Shown: positions 1 to 6,257 of the stretch, in pieces
How the letters are laid out: each line of letters begins with the position of its first letter
How positions within the stretch are numbered: the stretch's first letter is position 1
NCBI GenBank assembly: GCA_013042495.1
Contig: JABDQB010000122.1
Span: 1 to 7,384 of the forward strand
Direction of reading: 5' to 3'
Length of the DNA: 7,384 nt
DNA from: Gemmatimonadota bacterium
GTDB lineage: Bacteria > Gemmatimonadota > Gemmatimonadetes > Palauibacterales > Palauibacteraceae
Position numbers and translations under genes: made by a program
The notes under the pieces: model-generated
The model's input: only the letters and a program-made list of their open reading frames with translations
Told to the model about the DNA's origin: nothing
Databases searched by the model: none

Positions 1-726
1 CTCCCGTCCCCGGGTTCCTTCGGGTTGAATTCGTCCCTCACCCATCCTCCGAACCCCCCCTCCGTCCTTCCAGGGACTATTCCTGACAGAGTGTTCCGTG
101 TGGTGGGAGGGCCAGAGGGCGAACCCGTCGTGATGCTTGGCCGTCAGGATGAGTTCCTTCATTCCGACCGCGGCCGCCACGGACGCCCATTGGCCAGCAT
201 CCAACGCACTGGGGTCGAAGATCCCGGGCGACTCATCCCCGTATCCCCACTCACGATCCGTGAACGTGTTCACCGTGAAGTGAAGAAACCCGAGCAGTTC
301 CATGCGCTGGTACTCGATCTGTCTCGCCGAAGGAACGACAGCCACGGCAGGGATGTCGGACTCGCCGCGCATCCCCATGTACATTCCGCCAAAATACGGG
401 ATGAGCCAGATCAGCCACACGATCACGCTGTAGCGGTGGAAGCTGGACCGGGCCTGCTCGCTTCCCGAACGGACCACGCGCGTTGCCCAGGCCGCGTGAA
501 CGAGCATGAGCCACAGCGCGATTTGTCCGGTTAGCGTGTGCAGCGCGAGAATGTCGAACGGGCCCGTCGCCCGTTGGTGCATGGCCCAGGTCCCTGCGAC
601 GTCGAATGCAAATCCGGTCCAGAAGGCGGCCACGTGCCACGGCTTCAGGTATCGGACGACTCGCTCGGCCCAGACCCCCAGCGAGTAGAACACGAGGGCC
701 AGGGTGATGAGGACGGCCGACCCCAT
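1..726 (-). CDS. HsmA-type membrane protein fused in frame to the N-terminal part of a GH29 alpha-L-fucosidase (partial, 3' end outside window)
   Basis: 242 codons are visible, without a stop. Residues 1-119 look like a complete HsmA-family (TIGR03987-type) four-helix membrane protein: helices near 3-20, 30-50, 62-82 and 99-118, with the family-like stretches VFYSLGVWAE, LMLVHAAWAT and VWLIWLIPYFGGM. Residues from about 132 match the start of secreted GH29 alpha-L-fucosidases: HFTVNTFTDREWGYGDE (149-165), ILTAKHHDGF (193-202) and SPWKDG (217-222). His149 and His198/199 correspond to fucose-binding histidines of the family; the catalytic Asp would lie beyond the edge. Positive charges in the loops at 21-28 and 83-98 place both termini outside, so the glycosidase would face the periplasm. 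The ATG overlaps the permease stop (TGATG), with no clear Shine-Dalgarno, so translation is probably coupled. The last ~20 codons after a run of seven G no longer resemble GH29. The fusion is read directly; the anchoring role is inferred. Confidence 0.8.
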   Translation of the reverse strand, partial: MGSAVLITLALVFYSLGVWAERVVRYLKPWHVAAFWTGFAFDVAGTWAMHQRATGPFDILALHTLTGQIALWLMLVHAAWATRVVRSGSEQARSSFHRYSVIVWLIWLIPYFGGMYMGMRGESDIPAVAVVPSARQIEYQRMELLGFLHFTVNTFTDREWGYGDESPGIFDPSALDAGQWASVAAAVGMKELILTAKHHDGFALWPSHHTEHSVRNSPWKDGGGVRRMGEGRIQPEGTRGRE

Positions 727-3023
727 CACCGGACGTCGTCCGTTCGTGTTGTCAGGAAACTGGCCGTCGAGAGTCCGACGATCGATCGTTGCGGCCGACG
801 GCTGATCAGGACGAGAGGCACGTCCGTCTGCTGCGCGATCGCGAGAGCCAGGTCCCCTAGCGGTCTCTGTCCGCGGGCCCGCCGCTCCATCCCCATCACC
901 ACGAGGTCCGCATCGGCGGCCTTCGCGATGATCGCCTCGACCGCGTGACCGGTAACCTCCAGAGCCACCTCGTAGGGTCCCGCGGCTTCGTCGCGAGCCA
1001 GGCTCTTCATTTCCCGCTCGGCATGACGCCGCTCTTCCGTGGACGTCGTGGGCGGAACCGCGTGAAGAAACGTGAGCGATCTCTCCTCGGACCGTGACAG
1101 GCTGGACAGAAGGCGTGCCCTCAGGCGACTGTGCTCGCGCCGCCCGCCGACGGGGACGAGAACGCGGCTCGCGCTGTCCATCCGCCACCTGCGCGGCGCT
1201 CGAACGATCACTGCGTCGGCGTCCAACCCGGCGAGAAGGCCCTCGAGGCTCGCCTCCATGCCCGGCTGCCCGAGGTCCGGCAGGCCCAGGAGCACGGTCT
1301 CGCAGCTCTGAACTCGAGCCACTCGCGCAATTTCGCGCCACACGTCCGAGGCGATCGTGAACAGAGTCTCCGGCGCCAGCGAACTCTCGAAGCTCTGCTG
1401 CAGGGCCTCCCGGAGCACGGCCTCCGCATCTTCCGAGATGGTGTGCTCCGTCTCTGACTTGTCGGGCCGTGGCCGGACGACCGAAAGCAGGAGTACGCGA
1501 CCCGTGCCCGGAGTCCGAAGCGTGGCGGCAACGTCGACCAGGCTCGCGGCTCGCGCCGGATTGGCGATCGGCACGAGGACGAGTGGGCTTCGACCTCGGA
1601 GACGCGCCAGATCGGGATCGCGGGCCTCGGCAGAGGCGTCCGCCGTGCTTGCGCCCGATGCGAATACCGTGAGGTAAAGAACGGCCCCGATCGCCAGCCA
1701 CAGCGCGATTACGCTGCCCGCTTCAGGGACCACGAACGCCTGGAACGTCGAAAGGCCGAGACACAGGACCCCTCCGACGATCGGGATGACCGCCGGTCCC
1801 GCCTTGCCGGAGCGCCGGGCCGCGAGAGCAGCGGTCCAGTGCACCATGGCGAAGGAGACCAGGAATATGAGGCTCGACGCGGCGCCGGCGGCAGCCACTT
1901 CGCCGACGACCAGTGCGATCACCGCCATCATGATCCCCGACACGGCTACGGCCACGGCAGGCGTTCCCGTGGATCCGAGAACGCGCCCGAAACGGCGGGG
2001 AAGCGTGCGATCCCGAGCCATCGTGAAAGCCACGCGTGAAGCGGCGACGACGTTCGCACTGAGGGCGGATAGCATGGAGAGAACGCCGGCCCCTATCACC
2101 AGCCAGTATCCACTTGGCCCCATGAACCGTTCCGCCGAGATGGCCACGAGGCTTTCGGGACTGGCGATTGCCGCTGTCCGGATTCCCCCGGGCGGGGCTC
2201 CCACGGTGGCCATGAGAAACAGCAGCGGCAGATAGATGGCGAGAGCGATGCCCAGGGATAGATACATGCCCAGCGGCACGTTCCGCGCGGGGTCCTTGAC
2301 CTCACCGCCCACCGTCGGGATCAGACCGAATCCCTGCAGCGCAATGAAGGTGTATCCCATCGCCGCCACGACACCGAGTGAACCGCCTGGCATGAAGGGG
2401 TCCAGGCGCCCGAGCATTTCGGTGGTTGACTCGCCGGCCCAGGCTAGGATTCCGGCCCCGATGAGGACGGCGAAGACGATGACTTTGCCCACGTTGGCCG
2501 CGTCGCCCGCACCGCCAACGCGCCGTGCAAGGACCATCGTGTAGACGGCTATAGAGGCCACAGTGAGGCCGACCCGCAGGGCTGGACCCTGCGCCCACAC
2601 CGCTGACACGCCGGCCACTGCTAGCCCTCGCGCCAGTCCCTCCGCCGCGAACGCGGCGAAGCCCAGCGCATAGAGCACGCCCGCGACGATCGACGCGAAC
2701 CACACCACCCACCCGACGAGAAAGGCGACCTCGATGTTGAGGACCTTCTTGGCGTAGGTGTAGACACCCCCGGACTCGGGGAACCGCCGGGCAAGGTCCG
2801 CGAAGCTCATCGCCGTCAGGTACGCGATGACCCCGTTGAGAGCGAAAGCGATAATGGCTGCCGGGCCCGCCGCCGCAAACGCGACTCCGGCCAGGGCCAG
2901 GATTCCCCCGCCGACAATGGCGCCGACACCGAGAGATGTGGCACCGAATAGCCCTATGTGGCGCTTGCTTTCCAGAGGTCGCTCACGCGAATCGGTTGAA
3001 GGTTCGGTGTTCGGGAGGTCAAT
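726..3023 (-). CDS. APC-superfamily amino-acid permease with two C-terminal UspA-like domains
   Basis: Predicted inner-membrane amino-acid transporter of about 765 residues. The N-terminal ~460 residues hold about 12 hydrophobic helices. The APC first-helix motif GVGAIVGGGIL is at 32-42, PESGGVYTYAKK at 82-93 and the APC signature EVKDPARNVPLG at 241-252. After the helices come two UspA-like domains, about 479-610 (LVLVPIANPARAASL) and 619-741 (RVLVPVGG, ADLVVMGMERRARG, DVPLVLISR). The nucleotide-binding glycine pattern is degenerate in both. Such permease-Usp fusions are a known bacterial architecture in which Usp domains are thought to regulate transport. The first ATG (position 2810) would remove helix 1, so translation must begin upstream. 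The frame is open back to a TAG at 3024-3026 and holds no ATG, GTG or TTG. ATT at 3023 gives a normal family N-terminus, CTG at 2975 is an alternative, and neither has a good ribosome site. Function is confident; substrate and start are not. Confidence 0.9.
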   Translation of the reverse strand: MDLPNTEPSTDSRERPLESKRHIGLFGATSLGVGAIVGGGILALAGVAFAAAGPAAIIAFALNGVIAYLTAMSFADLARRFPESGGVYTYAKKVLNIEVAFLVGWVVWFASIVAGVLYALGFAAFAAEGLARGLAVAGVSAVWAQGPALRVGLTVASIAVYTMVLARRVGGAGDAANVGKVIVFAVLIGAGILAWAGESTTEMLGRLDPFMPGGSLGVVAAMGYTFIALQGFGLIPTVGGEVKDPARNVPLGMYLSLGIALAIYLPLLFLMATVGAPPGGIRTAAIASPESLVAISAERFMGPSGYWLVIGAGVLSMLSALSANVVAASRVAFTMARDRTLPRRFGRVLGSTGTPAVAVAVSGIMMAVIALVVGEVAAAGAASSLIFLVSFAMVHWTAALAARRSGKAGPAVIPIVGGVLCLGLSTFQAFVVPEAGSVIALWLAIGAVLYLTVFASGASTADASAEARDPDLARLRGRSPLVLVPIANPARAASLVDVAATLRTPGTGRVLLLSVVRPRPDKSETEHTISEDAEAVLREALQQSFESSLAPETLFTIASDVWREIARVARVQSCETVLLGLPDLGQPGMEASLEGLLAGLDADAVIVRAPRRWRMDSASRVLVPVGGRREHSRLRARLLSSLSRSEERSLTFLHAVPPTTSTEERRHAEREMKSLARDEAAGPYEVALEVTGHAVEAIIAKAADADLVVMGMERRARGQRPLGDLALAIAQQTDVPLVLISRRPQRSIVGLSTASFLTTRTDDVR

Positions 3024-3061
3024 CTACCGTGGGCCTACCCTATCCAGCGAGGTGCCGCGAA

Positions 3062-3616
3062 TCAGAAGCGGAGGGATGCCGCGAGCGTCAGGCCGCCTTG
3101 CAGGTTGGGGCCGGCGGAGACCGAGAGATTTCGCTTCGCGTCCCGGGATCTGCCCGTCGCTCGTTCCACTGCGACCGTAGTGAGGAGCTGCGCGATCGGC
3201 ACACCGATCGCGGCGATAAGGGTTACGGTGTCGTCCCAGTCGCTGAGCGCAGCCCCCCCGATTCCGATTCCCCAGACTGCGGCGCCGGTCAGCATGTCCA
3301 GCGGCAGGCTCCCGCGTCGGTCGTTTCCGAGGTGGACCCCCAGCGCCATTCCGAGGGTACCGCCGACGGCGGCTCCGATGAGGAAGCCCCTGGCGCCACA
3401 GTAATCATCGCCCGTGCATCCCGAAGTCGCGGCGAGGCCTGCGAGTCCGCCGGCCAGGAAGCCTCCCATACCGATTCCGACGCCGAGCAGATAGGCCTTT
3501 TCGGGGGAATCCGCTTCGGTGGTGACCGTCGTATCTGGAATCGTAGAGACGGACTGTGCGACCAGGGTGTTGGCTCCAAGAGCAAGGGCAAGCAGGGCGA
3601 CGCGAAGAAGTCTCAC
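3062..3616 (-). CDS. exported glycine-zipper protein of unknown function
   Basis: 184 residues beginning at GTG. Residues 1-20 form a typical Sec signal peptide (MRLLRV, hydrophobic core, cleavage near LVA-QS). The mature part has two glycine-zipper-like hydrophobic stretches, about 44-63 (GVGIGMGGFLAGGLAGL) and 77-97 (GFLIGAAVGGTLGMALGVHLG). These are separated by a short loop with two cysteines (C67, C73) that could form a disulfide. A third hydrophobic stretch follows at about 109-146. The chain ends in LAASLRF; a terminal Phe is typical of outer-membrane proteins recognised by BAM, though the glycine-rich segments look more helical than beta-barrel. Its GTG overlaps the TGA of the ABM gene by four bases (GTGA), with GAGGG three bases upstream. 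I do not recognise a family with an assigned function. An envelope location is inferred. Confidence 0.8.
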   Translation of the reverse strand: MRLLRVALLALALGANTLVAQSVSTIPDTTVTTEADSPEKAYLLGVGIGMGGFLAGGLAGLAATSGCTGDDYCGARGFLIGAAVGGTLGMALGVHLGNDRRGSLPLDMLTGAAVWGIGIGGAALSDWDDTVTLIAAIGVPIAQLLTTVAVERATGRSRDAKRNLSVSAGPNLQGGLTLAASLRF

Positions 3617-4005
3617 ACGCCCTCGACACCTTCGAAGTCACGGCCCCGCACCCTCACGAACGTCCGGCCGCGCTCCACCCGAGCCATGCGGACGGCGTAC
3701 TCATCGTACCAGTTCGAGCGGCCCAGTCGCTGGGCTTCCCGGTGCTCGACATGCTTCCTCCATCTCTCGATCGCGTCCGGCGAATCCCAATAGGAAACCG
3801 TGATCCCCATGTCACCTTCCCGAACCGACTCGACGCCCAGGAACCCTGGCTGCTCGCGAGCCAGTTCCTCCATTCGGTCGGCCATCTCACTGTACCCCTC
3901 ATGCTCCGAGGCGCGGCGTGACGTGAAGATTACCGCGTAGTACGGGGGCTCCGGGGTACCGGCAATTTCGGGCGGGCGCCCCGGGTATCCGGCCGGGGAC
4001 GTCAT
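3613..4005 (-). CDS. antibiotic biosynthesis monooxygenase (ABM) domain protein
   Basis: 130 residues. The stretch from about 21 to 112 is an ABM dimeric alpha/beta-barrel ferredoxin-like domain: PPYYAVIFTSRR (20-31), MADRMEELAREQPGFLGVESVR (41-62), GITVSYWDSPDAIERWRKHVEH (67-88) and a closing strand YAVRMARVERGRTF. The pattern fits small cytoplasmic YqjZ-like ABM proteins. Family members range from quinol monooxygenases and heme-degrading enzymes to proteins with no known reaction; no cofactor or substrate can be read here. There is no signal peptide. Its ATG overlaps the TGA of the upstream lipoprotein gene (ATGA) and its own stop overlaps the next GTG (GTGA), so it is the middle of a tightly coupled trio. 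No Shine-Dalgarno is visible, consistent with coupling. Confidence 0.9.
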   Translation of the reverse strand: MTSPAGYPGRPPEIAGTPEPPYYAVIFTSRRASEHEGYSEMADRMEELAREQPGFLGVESVREGDMGITVSYWDSPDAIERWRKHVEHREAQRLGRSNWYDEYAVRMARVERGRTFVRVRGRDFEGVEGV

Positions 4006-4223
4006 TGATCGTCGGCAGACATGATCGAGTCTTCGCGTGCGCGACGGGCGGCTGCAGAATCGGCTGTCGAGAGGGCGCTCCTCACGCCTGCCGCGCCCGG
4101 AATCGCCGATTCGGCGATGGCGCTGTCGCGCGCTGCGTCCGTCTGCGGCTCCGGAGAATCTCCGGGGCTACAACCCGCCATCAACATGAACACCAGAGCA
4201 AGTCCGACGGTCGCGAAGCGCAT
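4002..4223 (-). CDS. small lipoprotein of unknown function (73 aa)
   Basis: A short ORF with a lipoprotein signal: basic start MRF, hydrophobic core to residue 14, lipobox LMAGC with the acylated cysteine at 18, then SPGDSPE. The mature part is only 55 residues, rich in Ala, Ser, Asp and Arg, probably disordered or a single helix (DSAAARRAREDS), and ends MSADDQ. The frame stays open upstream to an ATG at 4364, but the ATG at 4223 is chosen for two reasons. GGAGG lies seven bases before it, and the lipobox is then at the normal distance from the N-terminus. Ser at +2 predicts outer-membrane sorting by the Lol rule of Gammaproteobacteria, which may not hold here. Its stop overlaps the ABM start by four bases. 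No family recognised. Confidence 0.8.
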   Translation of the reverse strand: MRFATVGLALVFMLMAGCSPGDSPEPQTDAARDSAIAESAIPGAAGVRSALSTADSAAARRAREDSIMSADDQ

Positions 4224-4230
4224 TCCGGAA

Positions 4231-4235
4231 CCTCC
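4231..4235 (-). promoter_or_regulatory. ribosome binding site fixing the lipoprotein start
   Basis: GGAGG on the minus strand, seven bases before the ATG at 4223. It decides between this start and the in-frame ATG at 4364, which would add 47 residues with no lipoprotein signal and overlap the end of the RidA gene. Confidence 0.8.
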
Positions 4236-4257
4236 GTGTTGAGTCTGTCTGACCGCG

Positions 4258-4635
4258 TCACCGCAGCGCTGCGATTGCCTCGATCTCGACCAGGCAGCCG
4301 TAGTGGAGATCGCGCGAGGGAACGACGGCCCGTGCCGGCCGGTGGTCGCCGAAGACTTCGGCATACGCCTGGTTCACGCCGCCCCACAGCTCGATGTCCG
4401 AAACGTATACAGTCGTTTTGATCACGTGGCTCAGGTCGCTTCCGGCCGACAACAACACCTGTTCGACGTTGCGAAGCGTCAGGCGCGTCTGTTCCTCGAT
4501 CGAGCCCATGCCCTTCTCGCCGGTGACTGGATCCACGGCCAGCTGCCCCGAAACGTAGACGGTGTCCCCGTAGACGATCGCCTGTGAGTAGTGACCCGCG
4601 GGAGAGGGAGCATCGGCAGTCGATATGATCCTCAT
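4258..4635 (-). CDS. RidA/YjgF-family enamine/imine deaminase-like protein
   Basis: 125 residues, the standard size for the trimeric RidA family, cytoplasmic. Family features in order: APSPAGHYSQAI (9-20, Tyr16), VYVSGQLAVDP (26-36, Ser29), EEQTRLTLRNVEQVL (47-61), VYVSDIELWGGVNQAYAEVFG (76-96) and PARAVVPSRDL (100-110). Arg102 is at the position of the substrate-binding arginine, and EIEAIA near the C-terminus carries the conserved Glu. The Cys two residues after the Arg in archetypal RidA is Val here, so it may belong to another Rid subgroup. RidA hydrolyses reactive enamines/imines such as 2-aminoacrylate; the related RutC acts in pyrimidine breakdown. It follows the cytosine deaminase by 19 nt. 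Start at the ATG with AGGAG seven bases upstream; a longer in-frame start at 4698 lies inside the deaminase gene and adds residues foreign to the family. Confidence 0.93.
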   Translation of the reverse strand: MRIISTADAPSPAGHYSQAIVYGDTVYVSGQLAVDPVTGEKGMGSIEEQTRLTLRNVEQVLLSAGSDLSHVIKTTVYVSDIELWGGVNQAYAEVFGDHRPARAVVPSRDLHYGCLVEIEAIAALR

Positions 4636-4642
4636 AGAAAGA

Positions 4643-4647
4643 CTCCT
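4643..4647 (-). promoter_or_regulatory. ribosome binding site fixing the RidA-family start
   Basis: AGGAG on the minus strand, seven bases before the ATG at 4635, in the 19-nt gap after the cytosine deaminase stop. It supports the 125-residue form over the 146-residue alternative. Confidence 0.8.
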
Positions 4648-4654
4648 CGTTTGG

Positions 4655-5098
4655 CTATATTCCGATGTCTTCCTGCCACAGTTCGGGATGGGCGGCAATG
4701 AAACCCTCCATCAACTGCCGGCACTCCCGATTGTCGACCACGAGGATGTCCACACCGCGTGAGCGCAGGTAGTCCTCCGGGCCGCGGAACGTCCGGTTCT
4801 CTCCAACGACGACGGCCGGTATCCCGTACAGGAGTACCGCACCACTGCACATGTCGCACGGGGATAGGGTCGAGTAGAGCGTGCTGCGACGATATTCGGC
4901 TGCTGTCAATCGGCCGGCGCTCTCCAGGCAGTCCATCTCTGCGTGCAGGATGGCGCTGCCCTGCTGCACGCGCCGGTTGTGTCCGCGCCCCACGATCGTG
5001 CCGTCGATCACGAGCACCGAGCCGATCGGAATGCCCCCATCGGCCTGACCCTTCCAGGCTTCCTCGATCGCGACGGTCAGAAACTCGTCGCGACTCAC
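4655..5098 (-). CDS. Fcy1-type zinc cytosine deaminase (cytidine/deoxycytidylate deaminase superfamily)
   Basis: 147 residues, close to yeast Fcy1 (158). The family converts cytosine to uracil and ammonia for pyrimidine salvage. Zinc-site residues are complete: His52 and catalytic Glu54 in LHAEMD, Cys81 and Cys84 in SPCDMCSGA. Residues that bind the base in yeast Fcy1 also appear conserved: Asn41 in GRGHN, Phe104 in NRTFRG, Trp141 and Asp145 in the C-terminal ELWQEDIG. Other shared stretches are GGIPIGS (21-27), RVQQGSAILH and LYGIPAVVVGEN (90-101). The likeness is to Fcy1, not the larger amidohydrolase CodA of enteric bacteria, so cytosine is the likeliest substrate, although related guanine or nucleoside deaminases cannot be fully excluded. 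It starts with GTG overlapping the stop of the PH gene (GTGA), with no clear Shine-Dalgarno, so translation is probably coupled. RidA follows by 19 nt. Confidence 0.92.
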   Translation of the reverse strand: MSRDEFLTVAIEEAWKGQADGGIPIGSVLVIDGTIVGRGHNRRVQQGSAILHAEMDCLESAGRLTAAEYRRSTLYSTLSPCDMCSGAVLLYGIPAVVVGENRTFRGPEDYLRSRGVDILVVDNRECRQLMEGFIAAHPELWQEDIGI

Positions 5099-5547
5099 GA
5101 ACCGCGCTTCATGCGCGTCGCATGTTCCAGAAAGGCCTCCGGCCGTTCTATGCTGAAGAGAAGGGAGTATCCCTCGTCCGTTGGGATGTGGACCACACGG
5201 TCCCGTGAACTCAAGGCGACGAGGGCCTTCTCACCGTTCGCCAGCTTGAACCAGCCGACACCCAGGCCAGGCAGGCCGAGTCCGTTCGTTCTTCGGGTGG
5301 GCCTTACGGTCGAACGGGAATCCACGTGCAGGACGCGCGCCTCGTCCAACCGGATTTGCGAGAGGTCGATCGAGCGACCGTAGAACGGCGCCTTCAGGGT
5401 CAGGGTCGTCTCGTCGACGACCACGCTCGGCCGGGTGGCTGAGACGGTCATCCAACCGAAGCCGATCGCCAGCGCGGCCATGAGCACGGTGATCCCCACC
5501 AGGAACAGCGTCGCGCCGGGTGACGCCGGTGTAATCTGGAATTCCAC
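5095..5547 (-). CDS. membrane-anchored bacterial PH-domain protein
   Basis: 150 residues. One or two closely packed hydrophobic segments at about 12-37 (ATLFLVGITVLMAALAIGFGWM) are followed by a bacterial PH-like (bPH) fold: SVVVDETTLTLKAPFYGRSIDLSQI (41-65), RTNGLGLPGLGVGWFKLANG (86-105), then RDRVVHIPTDEGYSLLFSIERPEAFLE (115-141). The RTNG.GLPG.GVGWF block is typical of bPH proteins with an N-terminal anchor. Their function is generally unknown; a scaffolding or binding role at the membrane is only a guess. The GTG start has GGAGG five bases upstream, a good site. Its TGA overlaps the GTG of the cytosine deaminase by four bases, the first link of the tightly packed operon. Confidence 0.85.
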   Translation of the reverse strand: MEFQITPASPGATLFLVGITVLMAALAIGFGWMTVSATRPSVVVDETTLTLKAPFYGRSIDLSQIRLDEARVLHVDSRSTVRPTRRTNGLGLPGLGVGWFKLANGEKALVALSSRDRVVHIPTDEGYSLLFSIERPEAFLEHATRMKRGS

Positions 5548-5679
5548 TGTGTCCTCCGATCGTAGACGGCTTCCGCTTCACTCCATGTTGGTAGCTACCC
5601 ATACAACCGCGCACTATTCGATTACCGAAGCGCCCCGATCGCCAGGGCGAAGGTCAGCGGACTGCAAGCGAAATCGCTT

Positions 5680-6150
5680 TCATGACTCACCCTCGACTTT
5701 CTTCAGGGACACGGCGTTGATGCAATAGCGCAGCCCGCTCGGCGGCGGACCGTCGGGGAACACGTGCCCGAGGTGAGCGTCGCATGTGTTGCAGGTCGTC
5801 TCAACGCGCTGCATCGCGAGAGACCCATCCAGGTGATACGCCACGGCGTTCGGCTCGACGGGCTGGCTGAAAGAGGGCCATCCGGTGCCCGACTCGAACT
5901 TCACCTCGGAGTCGAACAGCAGGGTATCGCAGCAGAGGCAGGCGTAGAGACCCGGTTCGAACAGGCTGCACATCTCGGAGCTGAACGGGCGTTCCGTGCC
6001 TTTCCCACGTGTCACCCGGTATTGCTCCGGCGTCAATTGCGCCCGCCATTCCTCGTCGGTCCGCATGACGCGTCGGTCCGGCATCGGGTTCCCGTCTTTC
6101 GCGATCAACAACACATCCGCCCATGTCAGCAACCCGCACCGTCCTTGCAT
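5680..6150 (-). CDS. msrB: peptide-methionine (R)-S-oxide reductase MsrB
   Basis: 156 residues; reduces methionine-R-sulfoxide in proteins, normally recycled by thioredoxin. Visible features: TDEEWRAQLTPEQYRVTRGKGTE (31-53), zinc-binding CxxC pairs C71/C74 and C120/C123, SGTGWPSF (87-94), HLGHVFPDGPPPSGLRYC with catalytic Cys143, and INAVSL. The usual resolving cysteine in GCGWPSF is Thr here. Cys61 (SSEMCS) or Cys73 might take its place, as some MsrB proteins use an alternative cysteine. No signal peptide, so cytoplasmic. The start at 6150 is preferred to the ATG at 6084. It has GGAAAGG five bases upstream, and the extra residues ADVLLIAKDGNPMPDRRV resemble the N-terminus of MsrB proteins of this sequence type. 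Divergent from nirK; repair of methionine oxidised during nitrosative or oxidative stress would fit, by inference. Confidence 0.95.
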   Translation of the reverse strand: MQGRCGLLTWADVLLIAKDGNPMPDRRVMRTDEEWRAQLTPEQYRVTRGKGTERPFSSEMCSLFEPGLYACLCCDTLLFDSEVKFESGTGWPSFSQPVEPNAVAYHLDGSLAMQRVETTCNTCDAHLGHVFPDGPPPSGLRYCINAVSLKKVEGES

Positions 6151-6155
6151 GAGTG

Positions 6156-6162
6156 CCTTTCC
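6156..6162 (-). promoter_or_regulatory. ribosome binding site supporting the longer msrB start
   Basis: GGAAAGG on the minus strand, five bases before the ATG at 6150. The internal ATG at 6084 has only the weak GACGGGAA before it. Confidence 0.55.
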
Positions 6163-6229
6163 ATAACCGGGCCCGTCCAACCTATCGAGGATAACGGCAC
6201 GGACCTTTGCCCCGCCACGTACGCGACGG

Positions 6230-6257
6230 TTGACACCGCACTTAAAGGTCATATTTT
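6230..6257 (+). promoter_or_regulatory. candidate sigma70-type promoter for nirK
   Basis: A perfect -35 box TTGACA (6230-6235), 16 bases, then TATTTT (6252-6257; 4 of 6 to TATAAT) at the edge of the only strongly AT-rich patch in the window. Transcription would start near 6264, giving a leader of about 60 nt before the nirK ATG. TATGAT at 6258-6263 is a better -10 by sequence but 22 bases from the -35, too far. Read by eye; the start site is not proven. Confidence 0.4.

Noticed and set aside
251..640. 129-codon minus-strand frame overlapping the HsmA-GH29 ORF
   Set aside because: Arg/His-rich translation without a family. The alternative minus frame of the same region gives clear HsmA and GH29 sequence.
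2936..3793. 285-codon open frame on the + strand
   Set aside because: It covers the permease N-terminus, the glycine-zipper protein and part of the ABM gene in antisense. Its product is low-complexity and Arg/Ser-rich, with no recognisable domain.
4258..4698. Longer 146-codon form of the RidA-family gene
   Set aside because: The extra 21 residues are read from the cytosine deaminase gene in another frame, and the shorter start has a strong ribosome site.
5548..5679. Gap between msrB and the PH gene, with AAGCGA-AA-TCGCTT at 5666-5679 as a possible terminator or operator
   Set aside because: The stem is only 5-6 bp, the loop is too small for a good hairpin, and no T-tract follows in the msrB direction. 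No clear -10/-35 was seen in this gap, so whether a second promoter lies here stays open.
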